Positions 35,479-45,238 of a stretch of 64,000 nt of DNA are shown piece after piece (within the stretch, counting starts at the first letter, position 1; every line of letters starts with the position of its first letter). Source of the stretch: Blastocatellia bacterium (GTDB taxonomy: Bacteria; Acidobacteriota; Blastocatellia; Chloracidobacteriales; JADJPF01). Below the pieces are notes generated by a model. It was not told the origin of the DNA. It did not search any database and saw only the letters and a program-made list of their open reading frames with translations. The position numbers and the translations under genes were made by a program. Location of the stretch: NCBI GenBank assembly GCA_016713405.1, contig JADJPF010000023.1, forward strand, positions 43,197 to 107,196, in the 5' to 3' direction.

Positions 35479-38400
35479 ATGTTAAAGCTAGAAAAATTAG
35501 AAATCAGAGGCTTTAAGTCTTTTGCTGAAGTAACAGAAGTTAAATTTCATCAAGGAATAACTGCTGTAGTTGGCCCTAATGGATGTGGAAAAAGCAATAT
35601 TTTGGATGCTATTTCTTGGGTGTTAGGTGAGCAGTCCCCTAAGTCTTTACGCGGTAGTAAAATGGAAGATGTAATTTTTAATGGGACGGCTGAACGTAAA
35701 CCTTTAGGGCTAGCAGAAGTCACTTTAACGCTTATGGCTACATAAGATATTTCTGCACGTGATAATGAAGCCGATGATATTGAGATTAAAGAGTCAAATG
35801 TAAAAATTGATAACTTATTAGCTAATAACACGTTAGAAGTAGAGGCTAAAAAAGTTAGCAAAAAGAAAAAAAGCCTGCCTACAATTACAAAAGGCGAAAA
35901 AATAACGGTTTGTCGTCGGCTTTATCGTTCTGGGGATAGCGATTATTTAATGAATGGGCATATTTGCCGGTTGCGAGATATTCAAGACTTTTTTGCTGGT
36001 ACTGGTTTAGGTGGGGCGCAATATGCAATTATTGAGCAAGGCCATATTGGACAAATCCTTTCTTCTAAACCACAAGAGAGACGAGGATTAATTGAAGAAG
36101 CAGCAGGAATTACTAAATTTAAGGCCAAAAAGCACTTAGCCGAACTTAAACTAGAAGCAACTAAACAAAATTTGTCTCGCCTAAATGATATTTTGGCAGA
36201 AATTGAACGACAAATAGCAGTGCTAAAAAAACAAGCCTCAAAAGCTCGCCGTTATCGTAAATTACGGGAGCAAATCCGCCTATATTGGCAATATATTTTT
36301 ATTAATGAATATAAAAGAATTAATGATAATCTAAATAGCGTGGTAGCTAAACTTAATCAGAATCAACAGATAGAGCAAAGTTTAATAATTGAATTTACTA
36401 AAGAAGAAGCTAGAAGTCATGTTTTACAATTAGAAGTTGATAAATATAAGGAAGTGTTAGAGCAAATAAAAGAACACCATAAAGAATTAGAAATAGAATC
36501 ACAGCGAACACATAGTTCAATTAATTATCAAAAAGAGCAAGAAAAGGAAATAAAAATAAGAATTATTAATTCTGAGCAAGAAATAAAAAATATTGGAGAA
36601 AAGCTTGTAATTAATCAACAAGAAATCCTTAAACATAAAATAGACAAAGAAATATTAAGCGAGCAAGTAAATAAACTAGAAAAAGATTTGGATAATCAGG
36701 AAAAAGTTTATCGTTCTCAGCAAAAAAATTTAGCTGAGTTAGAAAAACAGTTAGATAGCCTTCAAAAACAACAGCTAAATGAAATAAGTAATACAGAGAG
36801 GTTAAAAAACCTTCACCAACAGCTATTAGATAATCAAAAGCGGGCTAATTGGCAAAAAGAGCAGTTAAATAGTGAACTTGGAAAAACAGAAGAGCAACTT
36901 GCAAATTCTGAGCAGGAATTTAATAAATTACGTAAGAAACTTACTCAAACAGAAGATAAAATTGAGACATTTTTAACGGATTTAGAAGATGTTGAAGACC
37001 GCTTAAAATTAGAAAAACAAAGCACTTTACAAGCACAAAAAACATTAGATGAAATAACACGCTCAATTGCTCGTAGTGAAGACCGCCTTGGCTCATTAAA
37101 ACAGTTAGACGAAAAACAAGCCTATTTTAGCGAATCTGTGCAAAAACTCCTTGGTGATAAAAAAATACAAAAACAGTTTAATTTAGTTGGTACATTAGCC
37201 GATATTTTGTCTGTAAAGGTGGAAAATGAAACTATTGTAGAAAAAGTGCTTACAGATGTTTTACAAACAATTTTGGTTAAACAAAGTGTAGATGCAGTTA
37301 ACGCTATAGAATGGTTAAGTAAGCAAAAAGGAGGCCAAGCTAGCTTTTTAGTTATTTAAAATAAAGTAGATAGCCAAGAGACAATAACTATTAATATTGA
37401 TGATAAGCGAGCAAAATTATTACTAAATTTATTAGGATTAAAGGCAGAGTATATAAATTTATTTCAGCTAACTTTTCCTGAACTTGCTAAAGCGTTTGTT
37501 ACTGATAATTTAGAAATAGCTTTAGAGCTTTCCGCGAATAACCCACAATATTTGTTTTTTACTGTTAATGGCGAAAAAGTTAGGGCCGGAAGGCTTTTAA
37601 CTACTAATTTTAATAAAGTTAGCAGCAATGTTTTACAGCTTAAACGAGAGATTAAAGAGTTAAATGATAAGTTAATTAACCTAGAATCAGATGAAATAAC
37701 AGCTAAAAATAAATTAAATGTTCAACAAGAAAAAGTCAGACAACTAGAAGAAGAAAAAGCAGAAATTGATTCTTTGTTAAGAACAGAGGAAAAAACCTTA
37801 GCTGCGCAACAAGTCGAAGTTTCACAAAGTGCTAAAGAGCTTGAACGAACTCGCCAACAAATTAAAGTGGTTAAAACAAAAGTTACAGAAAATGAGCAAG
37901 AAATAATAAAATTAGCAGCAAGAATTATAGAAACAATTAAAGAATTACAAGAAGCAGAGCAATATAAAATTGATATAGAGAATAATTTAGCTGCAAAAAA
38001 AGCTGTAATTAGTCAAGTAAAACCTGATGTTGAGCTAGCAAACCAAAAACTAATGGAGCTAAAAACAGAAACAGCCGCTAAACAAGAACGCTACCGAGCA
38101 ATTAAACAAACTTTAGAAAAATTAATTACAGAAAATCAAGAGCTAATCCAACAAAATGAAAAACTTAAGTTTGATTTAACACAACTAGCTAAACGTGGCG
38201 AGGAATTAAAAAATAATTTAGTTTTAGCGGAAAAAATAATTAGTAACCTAACAAAAGAAATACAAATTACAGAAAACAATCTAACTAAGGCTGAAGAAGA
38301 CTTAGCTAGCAAAAATGGCGAGATAGCCCAACTTGAGAGAAAAATAGTAGACCTAAGAAACCAAATTTCTAAGCACCGAGAGTTAAAAGCTAATTTTCAG

Positions 38401-39213
38401 GTTGAAAAGGCTCGTCAGGAAAGCGACCTACAACATTTATCACAAAATTGCTTAAATGAACTTACAGAAAATATTGTAGATCTAATTAATAGTCCTACTA
38501 GTGCAGAATTAAATGAGTTATTAGAAAGTCAAAATGATGTTGCTAGCGTTCAGCAATTGTTAGTTGAAACTAGAGATAAATTATTAGATTTAGGTGCTGT
38601 AAATATGATGGCACTTGAAGAACTAGCCGAAGCAGAACAAAGACAAGCCTTTCTACAAGAACAATATAGAGATATTTTAGTTGCAATTGACGCTACAGAA
38701 GCAGCTTTAAGGGAAATCAAAATCCGTTCTCGTATTAAATTCCGTGAAGCATTCCAAAAAATTAATGCTAACTTTTCTGTTATGTTTCAAGAGCTTTTTG
38801 GAGGCGGACATGGTGAAATGTCATTAATTAACGAAGAGGATATTTTAGAAAGCGGCATTGATATAAATGCACAACCTCCAGGCAAGCGATTACAAAATAT
38901 TTTATTGCTTTCAGGCGGGGAAAAGGCTATGACTGCATTAGCCTTAGTCTTAAGTATTTTTCAATTTCGCCCTAGCCCTTTTTGTGTTCTTGATGAAGTA
39001 GACGCGCCACTTGATGAAATTAACATTGGGCGTTTTACTGAAAAAGTAAAACATATGAGTAACAACACACAGTTTTTAGTAATAACACATAGTAAGCGTA
39101 CTATGGAAATGGCAGCCTCAATTTATGGAGTGACAATGCAATCTCCAGGTATTTCTAAATTAATTTCTGTTCGTCTGGACACAGAAGTTATTGCTAAAAA
39201 ATGCTTAAATTAA
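35479..39213 (+). CDS. smc: Chromosome segregation protein SMC, interrupted by two in-frame TAA codons
   Basis: A single reading frame of about 1245 codons with stops at 35743 and 37357 only. The head has KLEIRGFKSFAE and the Walker A GPNGCGKSN. QIEQGHIGQIL-type sequence (IIEQGHIGQI) and ERRGLIEEAAGI follow. Coiled coils run to about 37100, the hinge is about 37100-37650, and the second coiled coil to about 38700. The C-terminal head has LLSGGEKAMTALAL (ABC signature) and FCVLDEVDAPLD (Walker B). The length is normal for SMC. It is an essential DNA-loop extruding ATPase in most bacteria, so true inactivation is unlikely. Sense codons differing from TAA by one base (CAA, GAA, AAA) would restore it. 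Its last nine bases overlap the convergent metF-like gene. Confidence 0.85.
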
Positions 39214-41031
39214 TAATTTTTCAATAATTCTAGTATCTTCATTCACTAAAATATGAACTCCTGGGAAAAGCTCTTTTATTGCTAATAATAATTCTTGGGT
39301 AATAGCAACACTTTCATTAAATAATTCAGCCTTATTAGTATTACTTAGTCTTTTACGGAGTTTGTCAGGAATTTTTGTTCCCGGCACTTCATGATGAAGA
39401 AATTCTGCATGTCGAGCATCTCTAAGCGGCATTAGTCCAACTAGGATGGGTAGGTTAAGGTTTTTAGTCTTATCTGCAAAACGTTTTAGCAGATCTAAAT
39501 CAAATATTGGTTGGGTTTGGACAAAATCTACACCACTGTCAATTTTTTCTTTTAATTTATCTAACTCTACATCTAGATTAGGTGCTGCCGGGTTTACAGA
39601 TGCACCAATGCGAAAGTTGGTAGGTCTTTGAATGTCTGTTCCAGCTAGAGTAAAACCTTGATTTAGACCGTGTAAAATCCGTACAAGACCAGCAGAATTA
39701 ACATCAAAGACGGAAGTTGCTGATGGCAATTCTCCAACACTTGATGGATCTCCGGTTAAAGCTAAAATCCAGCGAATACCAAGCGCGGCGGCTCCCATTA
39801 ATTCAGATTGAATTGCCAACAAATTGCGATCACGACAGCTAAAATGTAGGACTACTTCCATTCCAGTTTGAGCTTGTACTAAATGAGCAAAAGCAATAGA
39901 GGACATTCTTACTCTAGCTTTTGGATTATCTGTAATTTGTATAGCATCAACACCTAAGCTTATTAATTTTTCTACTTGTTCAATATTTGATTTGTAATTA
40001 AGCCCTGAAGGAGCGTCTATTTCTGCTGTAACTATAAACTCTTTACCAAGTTTTTTTTCTAGTTCATCTCTCATTTTAACTTGTGAACTAGTAACAATTA
40101 TTGGATCTGAGCTTAAAGTATGGCTGCTATGACGCGGTTTTTGACCTGTAACTACTTTAGACATTGCTTGAATATGTTCTGGTGTAGTTCCACAGCAACC
40201 ACCAATAATGTTTGCACCTGCTTCAACAAAAAGACGTGCATATTCTTGTAAATAATCTGGAGAAGTTAGATAAACTTGACGATTTCCAATTAATTGAGGG
40301 TGTCCAGCATTAGGCTGTATAGAAACACGTAAATTAGTAGTCTTTAGAAAATCTACTAGTAAATTATACATATGATGTGGGCCAATGCTGCAATTTACAC
40401 CCACCACGTCGGCATCTGCGGCAGCAAGTGCTTCTAATGCTCGACGAGGCTCATCACCAAATTTTGAGAGTCCATCTTCAAGAAATGTCATTTGTGCAAT
40501 GATTGGACGACGTGAATCTATAGTTCGTGCTGCTCTAACAGCTTCTAAAGCTTCTAGAAGGCTAGGGTGGGTTTCAATAACTAATATATCTACACCTGCT
40601 TGATAAAGAGTTTTAATTTGTTCTTGGTAAATAGCTCCAAGTTCTGACAAAGAAAGATTACCATAAGGTTTAACTAATGCCCCTAGTGGCCCAATTGCAC
40701 CAGCAATAAAAATATTTTGTTTTCCGCTACGCCGCACGGCTTCTTTAGCAATAGCAACACTAGCAGCGTTTATTTCCTGATGTTGGCTAGCTAGCCCAAA
40801 GCGTGCAAGTTGGAGTCGATTGGCTCGGAAAGTATTGGTTTCAATGATTCTTGCCCCTGCTTCAATATATTCTAGATGAAGTCTAATAACATTTTCTGGA
40901 TTAGATAAATTTTGTTCCATTGAGCTAGCAGGACTTAAACCTTGTTCTAGCCAAACAGTTGATTTAGCTCCATCAGCTAGTAGAATTTCTTTATCAAGGC
41001 AAGAGAGAAAGTCAGGTAGGTTTCTAACCAT
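39205..41031 (-). CDS. Bifunctional homocysteine S-methyltransferase/5,10-methylenetetrahydrofolate reductase
   Basis: 608 residues from ATG 41031 (GGGG about eight bases upstream), the length of YitJ-type fusions. Domain 1 (about 1-290) is the zinc homocysteine methyltransferase: LADGAKSTVWLEQG, GVNCSIGPHHM and GGCCGTTPEHI carry the zinc cysteines. Domain 2 (about 320-608) is a flavin-dependent MTHFR: VTAEIDAPSG, DAIQITDNPKA, LHFSCRDRN, ILALTGDPSS, FVQTQPIFD. It makes 5-methyl-THF and/or methylates homocysteine for methionine synthesis. The gene is convergent with smc and overlaps its end by nine bases. Confidence 0.93.
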   Translation of the reverse strand: MVRNLPDFLSCLDKEILLADGAKSTVWLEQGLSPASSMEQNLSNPENVIRLHLEYIEAGARIIETNTFRANRLQLARFGLASQHQEINAASVAIAKEAVRRSGKQNIFIAGAIGPLGALVKPYGNLSLSELGAIYQEQIKTLYQAGVDILVIETHPSLLEALEAVRAARTIDSRRPIIAQMTFLEDGLSKFGDEPRRALEALAAADADVVGVNCSIGPHHMYNLLVDFLKTTNLRVSIQPNAGHPQLIGNRQVYLTSPDYLQEYARLFVEAGANIIGGCCGTTPEHIQAMSKVVTGQKPRHSSHTLSSDPIIVTSSQVKMRDELEKKLGKEFIVTAEIDAPSGLNYKSNIEQVEKLISLGVDAIQITDNPKARVRMSSIAFAHLVQAQTGMEVVLHFSCRDRNLLAIQSELMGAAALGIRWILALTGDPSSVGELPSATSVFDVNSAGLVRILHGLNQGFTLAGTDIQRPTNFRIGASVNPAAPNLDVELDKLKEKIDSGVDFVQTQPIFDLDLLKRFADKTKNLNLPILVGLMPLRDARHAEFLHHEVPGTKIPDKLRKRLSNTNKAELFNESVAITQELLLAIKELFPGVHILVNEDTRIIEKLLI

Positions 41032-41153
41032 TATTAACCCCAATTTAATGAGTAATTAGCACAAAGCCCCATTGTATTAATCTTAGCTATTTGGTGCAAC
41101 CAAGCAAAGGAAGGTGGTTGTTAATATACTGTCTGATAATGAAACAACTAATT

Positions 41154-41636
41154 TTAATCGTCATCATCTTCTTGAGCATGTGAATGTTCTTGTTTATCAA
41201 TTTTGTCACCAAAAGTAGCAGATAAACCTTGAATAAGATCATTTTTTTCTTGATTTGATAAATCTGCTCTAGGGTGTGTGAGCAAATAAGTAGTAAGTGG
41301 CATTTCACCAGATTGAATTTCTTCTGCTGCTTCATGACCTTCATTTTCAGATTTTCTTCCCCATTCAGAAACATTAAATTTAGCTCGTCCTTCTTCAACA
41401 TCTTTTTGCACTAACCAAGAAACAGGAGCAATATTACTGTACCAAGGCCAAGATGTTTGATTACTATGACAATCTGCACAAGCACGAGAGAAAAGGTCTT
41501 TAGTTGTTGCACTATTCCAATTAGGTTCGCTTGTAATTGGTGGATTAGAATGGTTGCGCCCATAAGGGACAAATTGAATTGCTAGAAAAATTATAAATAT
41601 AATTGCTACAATAGAAAAAACTACTTTCTTTTTCAT
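41154..41636 (-). CDS. Haem-binding domain (Haem_bd) protein, c-type
   Basis: 160 residues. A membrane anchor or signal covers about 4-23. The single heme site CADCH (Cys53, Cys56, His57) sits in SRACADCHSNQTSWPWYSNIAP, the pattern of the Haem_bd family of periplasmic proteins. A long helical region rich in Glu follows, and the C-terminus is acidic (EDDDD). It would attach one heme covalently outside the membrane. Function is unknown; redox sensing or electron transfer is usual for the fold. No cytochrome maturation gene is near. The 250-bp gap upstream (41637-41887) shows nothing notable. Confidence 0.85.
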   Translation of the reverse strand: MKKKVVFSIVAIIFIIFLAIQFVPYGRNHSNPPITSEPNWNSATTKDLFSRACADCHSNQTSWPWYSNIAPVSWLVQKDVEEGRAKFNVSEWGRKSENEGHEAAEEIQSGEMPLTTYLLTHPRADLSNQEKNDLIQGLSATFGDKIDKQEHSHAQEDDDD

Positions 41637-41887
41637 ACACTCCTACCTTAACAAACACTTTTATTTGCCCTGCTTTAATATATAGAACGCAAAGTTTGTG
41701 CCATTAAATTGCTGGTAAAGTAGCTTATAAATTAATGGGTTTTTAAGAATAAGATGAGGATTTTTTCATATTTAATAATTAGAAAGTGCAATACGACCAA
41801 TTTCAAACTTTATATCTCAATCAACAATTGACCAAAAAGGGCTTTATGGTTAAATTAAGCACTATAAATATTTAGGGAGTTTTTTTA

Positions 41888-43183
41888 ATGTCAAAAGAAA
41901 ACGTTTTAGTGCTACCTGCAATGGCTCAGTTTTCCCTCACAGAACGCGGAATAGAAATAGTTAATGATGGCGATATTATTTTACATGCTAAATTTGCTGG
42001 CGCAGTAATACGATCATTAAATGGGGATGTGCATATTTTTTCTACTGAGGGAGAAAAACAGAATCTGACTAGCGTAGAAGCCCTTAATGGAAAAGTGAAA
42101 ATTGTAGGTGAAGATTTTGACATAATGGAAATTCGCGCTAAGGAAATCTTTGCTGATATTAAATCTTTATCAAGTAAAGTTATTCGTGTTGATGAGGAAA
42201 TAACGATCAATCGGGGACGTGTTCAGGCTAATGCTGTGTCTGCTAATACATTAAATTTTTCTGGGGCAGAATTTAACGGCCAACATATTGGAATAAAGGA
42301 AACCGCTAGTTTTAGCTGTGAATCAATGCAAGTACAAGTAGTTACAGGGTCAAAACTAGATTTTCAGCTACGAAATACATTAAAAATTGGTAAACTTACT
42401 GCTCATACAGAAGTCTTTTTATCAGCAAAATCAATAGATATTGATTATCTTTCAACTAAAAACTTAAAAGTAGATCCAAAAACTCAAGGTGTAATTATTT
42501 GTCTTGACGGGCCTGCACCTACAGAACCAAATAGCTTGGTTGGACTACTTTCACCAGCTATTTTCTTAGAAAAAATACCTTCATTAACTGGGCTAATTCG
42601 AGAACTACAACCAACAGCACTAGAAGAAAAATTGCTGGGTAGTGCTGTAGAAGATAAGAAACAGTTTAGTATTAATGACGTAGAAGTTATAGAAGGTAAA
42701 AATAATACAGAAAATATACAAGAAAGTGCTTTTTTGGAAAGACCACCAGAATTTTATCGTACTTCAGCAGAAATTCCGATTCCTTATCGAGAACTAGCGG
42801 CTAGGCAAAAGATTATAGAGACAGCAAAAAATGGAGTTGAAATACTAGAAGAAATACCAACTTTTGAGCCAGACCTGTCTCCATCAGGGCCAATTTTTGA
42901 ACCGGATTTAGCACCTTCAACGCCTCTTTTTGAGCCTCCTGGACTTATAGAACCAATTTTTGAGCCAAATAAAGTGGAAGACAAAATAACAGAAAATGAG
43001 TCAAAACAAGTTTCCTTTGGAATCAAAAATGTAACAATTTTATCAGGAGACTTATCACCTTTAGAACTTCCTCCATTAGTAGCCGAAACAGATGATCCTA
43101 TCAATAGTGATACTAATCCCTTAAATTTAACAACTGATGGAATAATAGATTTAGGGCTAGATACTTCTAGCACCGATAAGTAA
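41888..43183 (+). CDS. Unknown protein: beta-solenoid-like N-terminus and FEP-repeat tail
   Basis: 431 residues with no signal peptide or membrane segment. Residues about 10-210 are a run of short strands with regularly spaced hydrophobic positions (DGDIILHAKFAGAVIRSLNG, LNGKVKIVGEDFDIMEIRAKE...), resembling bactofilin-like or other right-handed beta-solenoids; I cannot confirm the family. The C-terminal region is Pro/Glu rich with repeated FEP elements (TFEPDLSPSGPIFEP, LFEPPG, IFEPNK) and ends acidic. It has GGGAG about nine bases before ATG. It stands alone between a heme-protein gene and the receiver gene. If it is a polymer-forming scaffold the FEP repeats could be partner-binding motifs; that is speculation. 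Confidence 0.55.
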   Translation: MSKENVLVLPAMAQFSLTERGIEIVNDGDIILHAKFAGAVIRSLNGDVHIFSTEGEKQNLTSVEALNGKVKIVGEDFDIMEIRAKEIFADIKSLSSKVIRVDEEITINRGRVQANAVSANTLNFSGAEFNGQHIGIKETASFSCESMQVQVVTGSKLDFQLRNTLKIGKLTAHTEVFLSAKSIDIDYLSTKNLKVDPKTQGVIICLDGPAPTEPNSLVGLLSPAIFLEKIPSLTGLIRELQPTALEEKLLGSAVEDKKQFSINDVEVIEGKNNTENIQESAFLERPPEFYRTSAEIPIPYRELAARQKIIETAKNGVEILEEIPTFEPDLSPSGPIFEPDLAPSTPLFEPPGLIEPIFEPNKVEDKITENESKQVSFGIKNVTILSGDLSPLELPPLVAETDDPINSDTNPLNLTTDGIIDLGLDTSSTDK

Positions 43184-43698
43184 TCATGTGAGATATTAGC
43201 ACTCCAATGGATCGGGGCCAAAGGTAGAAAGGAAAAATTGCCAATATTTTTATAGTTCTTAGCGTCTGTAAATTGCTGATTCTGCGTTCAACTATAGCTA
43301 GTTATTAGCTCTTTAGCTACCCTTACAGCAATTATTTCTGGCTGGCCGCGGTTTAAGCGGTTTAATAGGGATTTTAATAAACAAAACTATTGATTAGTTT
43401 ATCGCATTTTTGCTATCCTACATATAGCTAGTGTGTAGATAGTAGTAACTTTACCAGATACCCCTAACAAACAATGCCTGTATTAATAAAAATAGCCCCT
43501 ATAATTACTGTGCAATTGTTACTTTGAATACTTTACTTGTAGTTTATAACTTTACTTAGGCAATATTTTTTCATTTTAATAACTATAAAATACTTTACTA
43601 AATTAGGTAAGGTTAGCCTCACTGTTTTTTATATATTATATAGCTAGTTATATTACTGATTATTTGAATTAAAGATTAAAAAAGGCAAAGGTGAGAGC
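43184..43698. other. Intergenic region before the receiver gene
   Basis: 515 bp without a supportable gene. At 43198-43223 is a 26-base stretch matching the MITE inverted-repeat end at 19 of 26 positions by eye (AGCACTCCAATGGATCGGGG here), with no visible partner arm, so it may be a decayed or solo end. AAAGGTGAGAGC before ATG 43699 is the receiver ribosome site. Nothing else stands out. Confidence 0.4.
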
Positions 43699-44100
43699 AT
43701 GTCTACTATTCTAATCATAGAAGATGATCAAACTATTTGTGAATTATACTCTACAGTATTAAAAGAACATGTGATTTTACAAGCTACTAATACCAATGAT
43801 GCAATAGAAGCGGCCATTCAACACCAACCCGATTTGATTCTTACAGATTTGCGTGTTCCTGACATTAATGGTTTTTTTCCTAAACAAAACCATACTTTTG
43901 AATTCCTAAAAAACCTTCGCAAAGCTGATGGTAAAGCAAAAATTATTGTTTGTTCTGGCTTGTGTTATGACCAACAAATTCAAAACTCTGTTTTAGTTGC
44001 TGGAGCAGATTTTTCTCTACCTAAAAATGGCTCTATTAAAGCTCTTAAAAAGGCTGTTGATCATGCTCTTATCACTTATACAACCTCTAGTATTTCATAA
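43699..44100 (+). CDS. Single-domain response regulator (receiver only)
   Basis: 133 residues: ILIIEDDQTICELYS with the acidic pocket, LILTDLRVP with the phospho-acceptor Asp, a Ser/Thr position in VCSG and the conserved Lys in LPKNG. There is no output domain. A loop (NGFFPKQNHTF) after the phospho-acceptor is longer than usual. It precedes a V4R-like gene by 39 bases, so it may pass a phosphorylation signal to that protein. The cognate kinase is not adjacent; the hybrid kinase at 56 kb is a possible distant partner. Confidence 0.85.
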   Translation: MSTILIIEDDQTICELYSTVLKEHVILQATNTNDAIEAAIQHQPDLILTDLRVPDINGFFPKQNHTFEFLKNLRKADGKAKIIVCSGLCYDQQIQNSVLVAGADFSLPKNGSIKALKKAVDHALITYTTSSIS

Positions 44101-44139
44101 CAAAAAGCAGCTAATTATTGATAGGGTAATAGAATAAAG

Positions 44140-45158
44140 ATGAGTCAAACAGTTGTTTCCAAACAAGATGCAGGTTTAGTAAAAGGGAATGTTTTGTTAA
44201 GTTTGTTGGCTTATATATTTAAAGAACTAGACCAACAACAAAAAGAGAAATTTATTTCTCAAATTAGTTCAGAATATAAAGACAAAATTATTAATAACAA
44301 TATCCTTCCCACTCATAAAGTGTCTGTGTCTACATTAAATGAGTTAACCATAATGGCCGCTACTATTAAAGGAAAACCTATAAGGCTTTTTGCTAGAGAT
44401 GCAGGAAGATTTAGTGCTGAAATAGGAATGAAAAGTACTTATAATATTTACTCAAAAATACGTACTCCTAACGTACATTTAGCAAAAGCTTCTATAATTT
44501 GGTCTAGTTTATATGATAAAGGTCAGATGGAGACTCTGAGGGTAGACAAAGGAAAATCTATTGTTAAACTAACAAATATACCAACTCAACCAGTTATGTG
44601 TGATCGTATTTACGGTTGGTTAGAAAGAACTAATCAATTAAATGGCCTAGAAAATGTCAAAGTATTTCATACTAAATGTTTTTCCCTTAGTTGTTCTCAT
44701 TGTGAATGGGAAATCTCTTGGCAAAAACCATCAAAGCTTTAGATGAAATCTCTAAAGTAAAAATTTTAGGTTATTATAGTTATAATACTTGGCTTACCTA
44801 TTTTATTAATCAAAAGGAATTTATAATCTGCAAAAACACTAATATTATGTTTCAAAATACACAAAAAAATTTTGCCCACACAAAAATTTCTTCAGAAAAA
44901 CAAGTCATTTTATCGCTTGAGCAAGCTTTAGCTAAAAAGGATTTTCAAAGGCTAAAACTCTTGAGTCAAGAAATGTATCTTGGTAATAACAATGATTTTA
45001 GATTACTCAGCGTTTTTGGAAAAATGATAGAACATACAATAGTAGATCAAGACATTTTTATTATTGAGTCTTTATTAGTCTCTTGCAGACTATACATTGA
45101 TAGTAATACAAAGCTTTTTATTAAGAATACAAATAATATACATAAACCGTATGTATAG
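44140..45158 (+). CDS. V4R/DUF2378-like protein, probable frameshift
   Basis: Two overlapping frames (to 44742, and from 44706). One more A in the run 44723-44727 joins ISWQK to TIKALDEISK into about 340 residues. The first part has a helical N-terminus, then VMCDRIYGWLERTNQLNG and a C-terminal motif KCFSLSCSHCEWEISW with spaced cysteines, similar to V4R and the Myxococcus DUF2378 family. The second is helical with no clear domain. ATG 44706 has no ribosome site, which supports one gene, but two separate genes cannot be excluded. The Cys residues might bind a metal or ligand. It follows a lone receiver gene. Confidence 0.55.
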
Positions 45159-45238
45159 ATTTGTATAAATTGATCCTCCTAATTTGTAGTTTTCAAAAGT
45201 CAAGTTAAAATTTATGAATATATAGATTGGAGACACTG

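Noticed and set aside
35743..37359. Reassignment of TAA to a sense codon to explain smc
   Set aside because: Dozens of genes in the window end in TAA at the right place, including smc, so recoding of the whole code is not supported.
39205..39213. Nine-base overlap of smc and the metF-like gene ends
   Set aside because: Convergent 3' overlaps of this size are common in compact bacterial genomes.
41087..41401. Minus-strand open frame overlapping the heme-protein gene
   Set aside because: It is a frame shadow of the Haem_bd gene, which has a clear start, membrane anchor and CADCH site.
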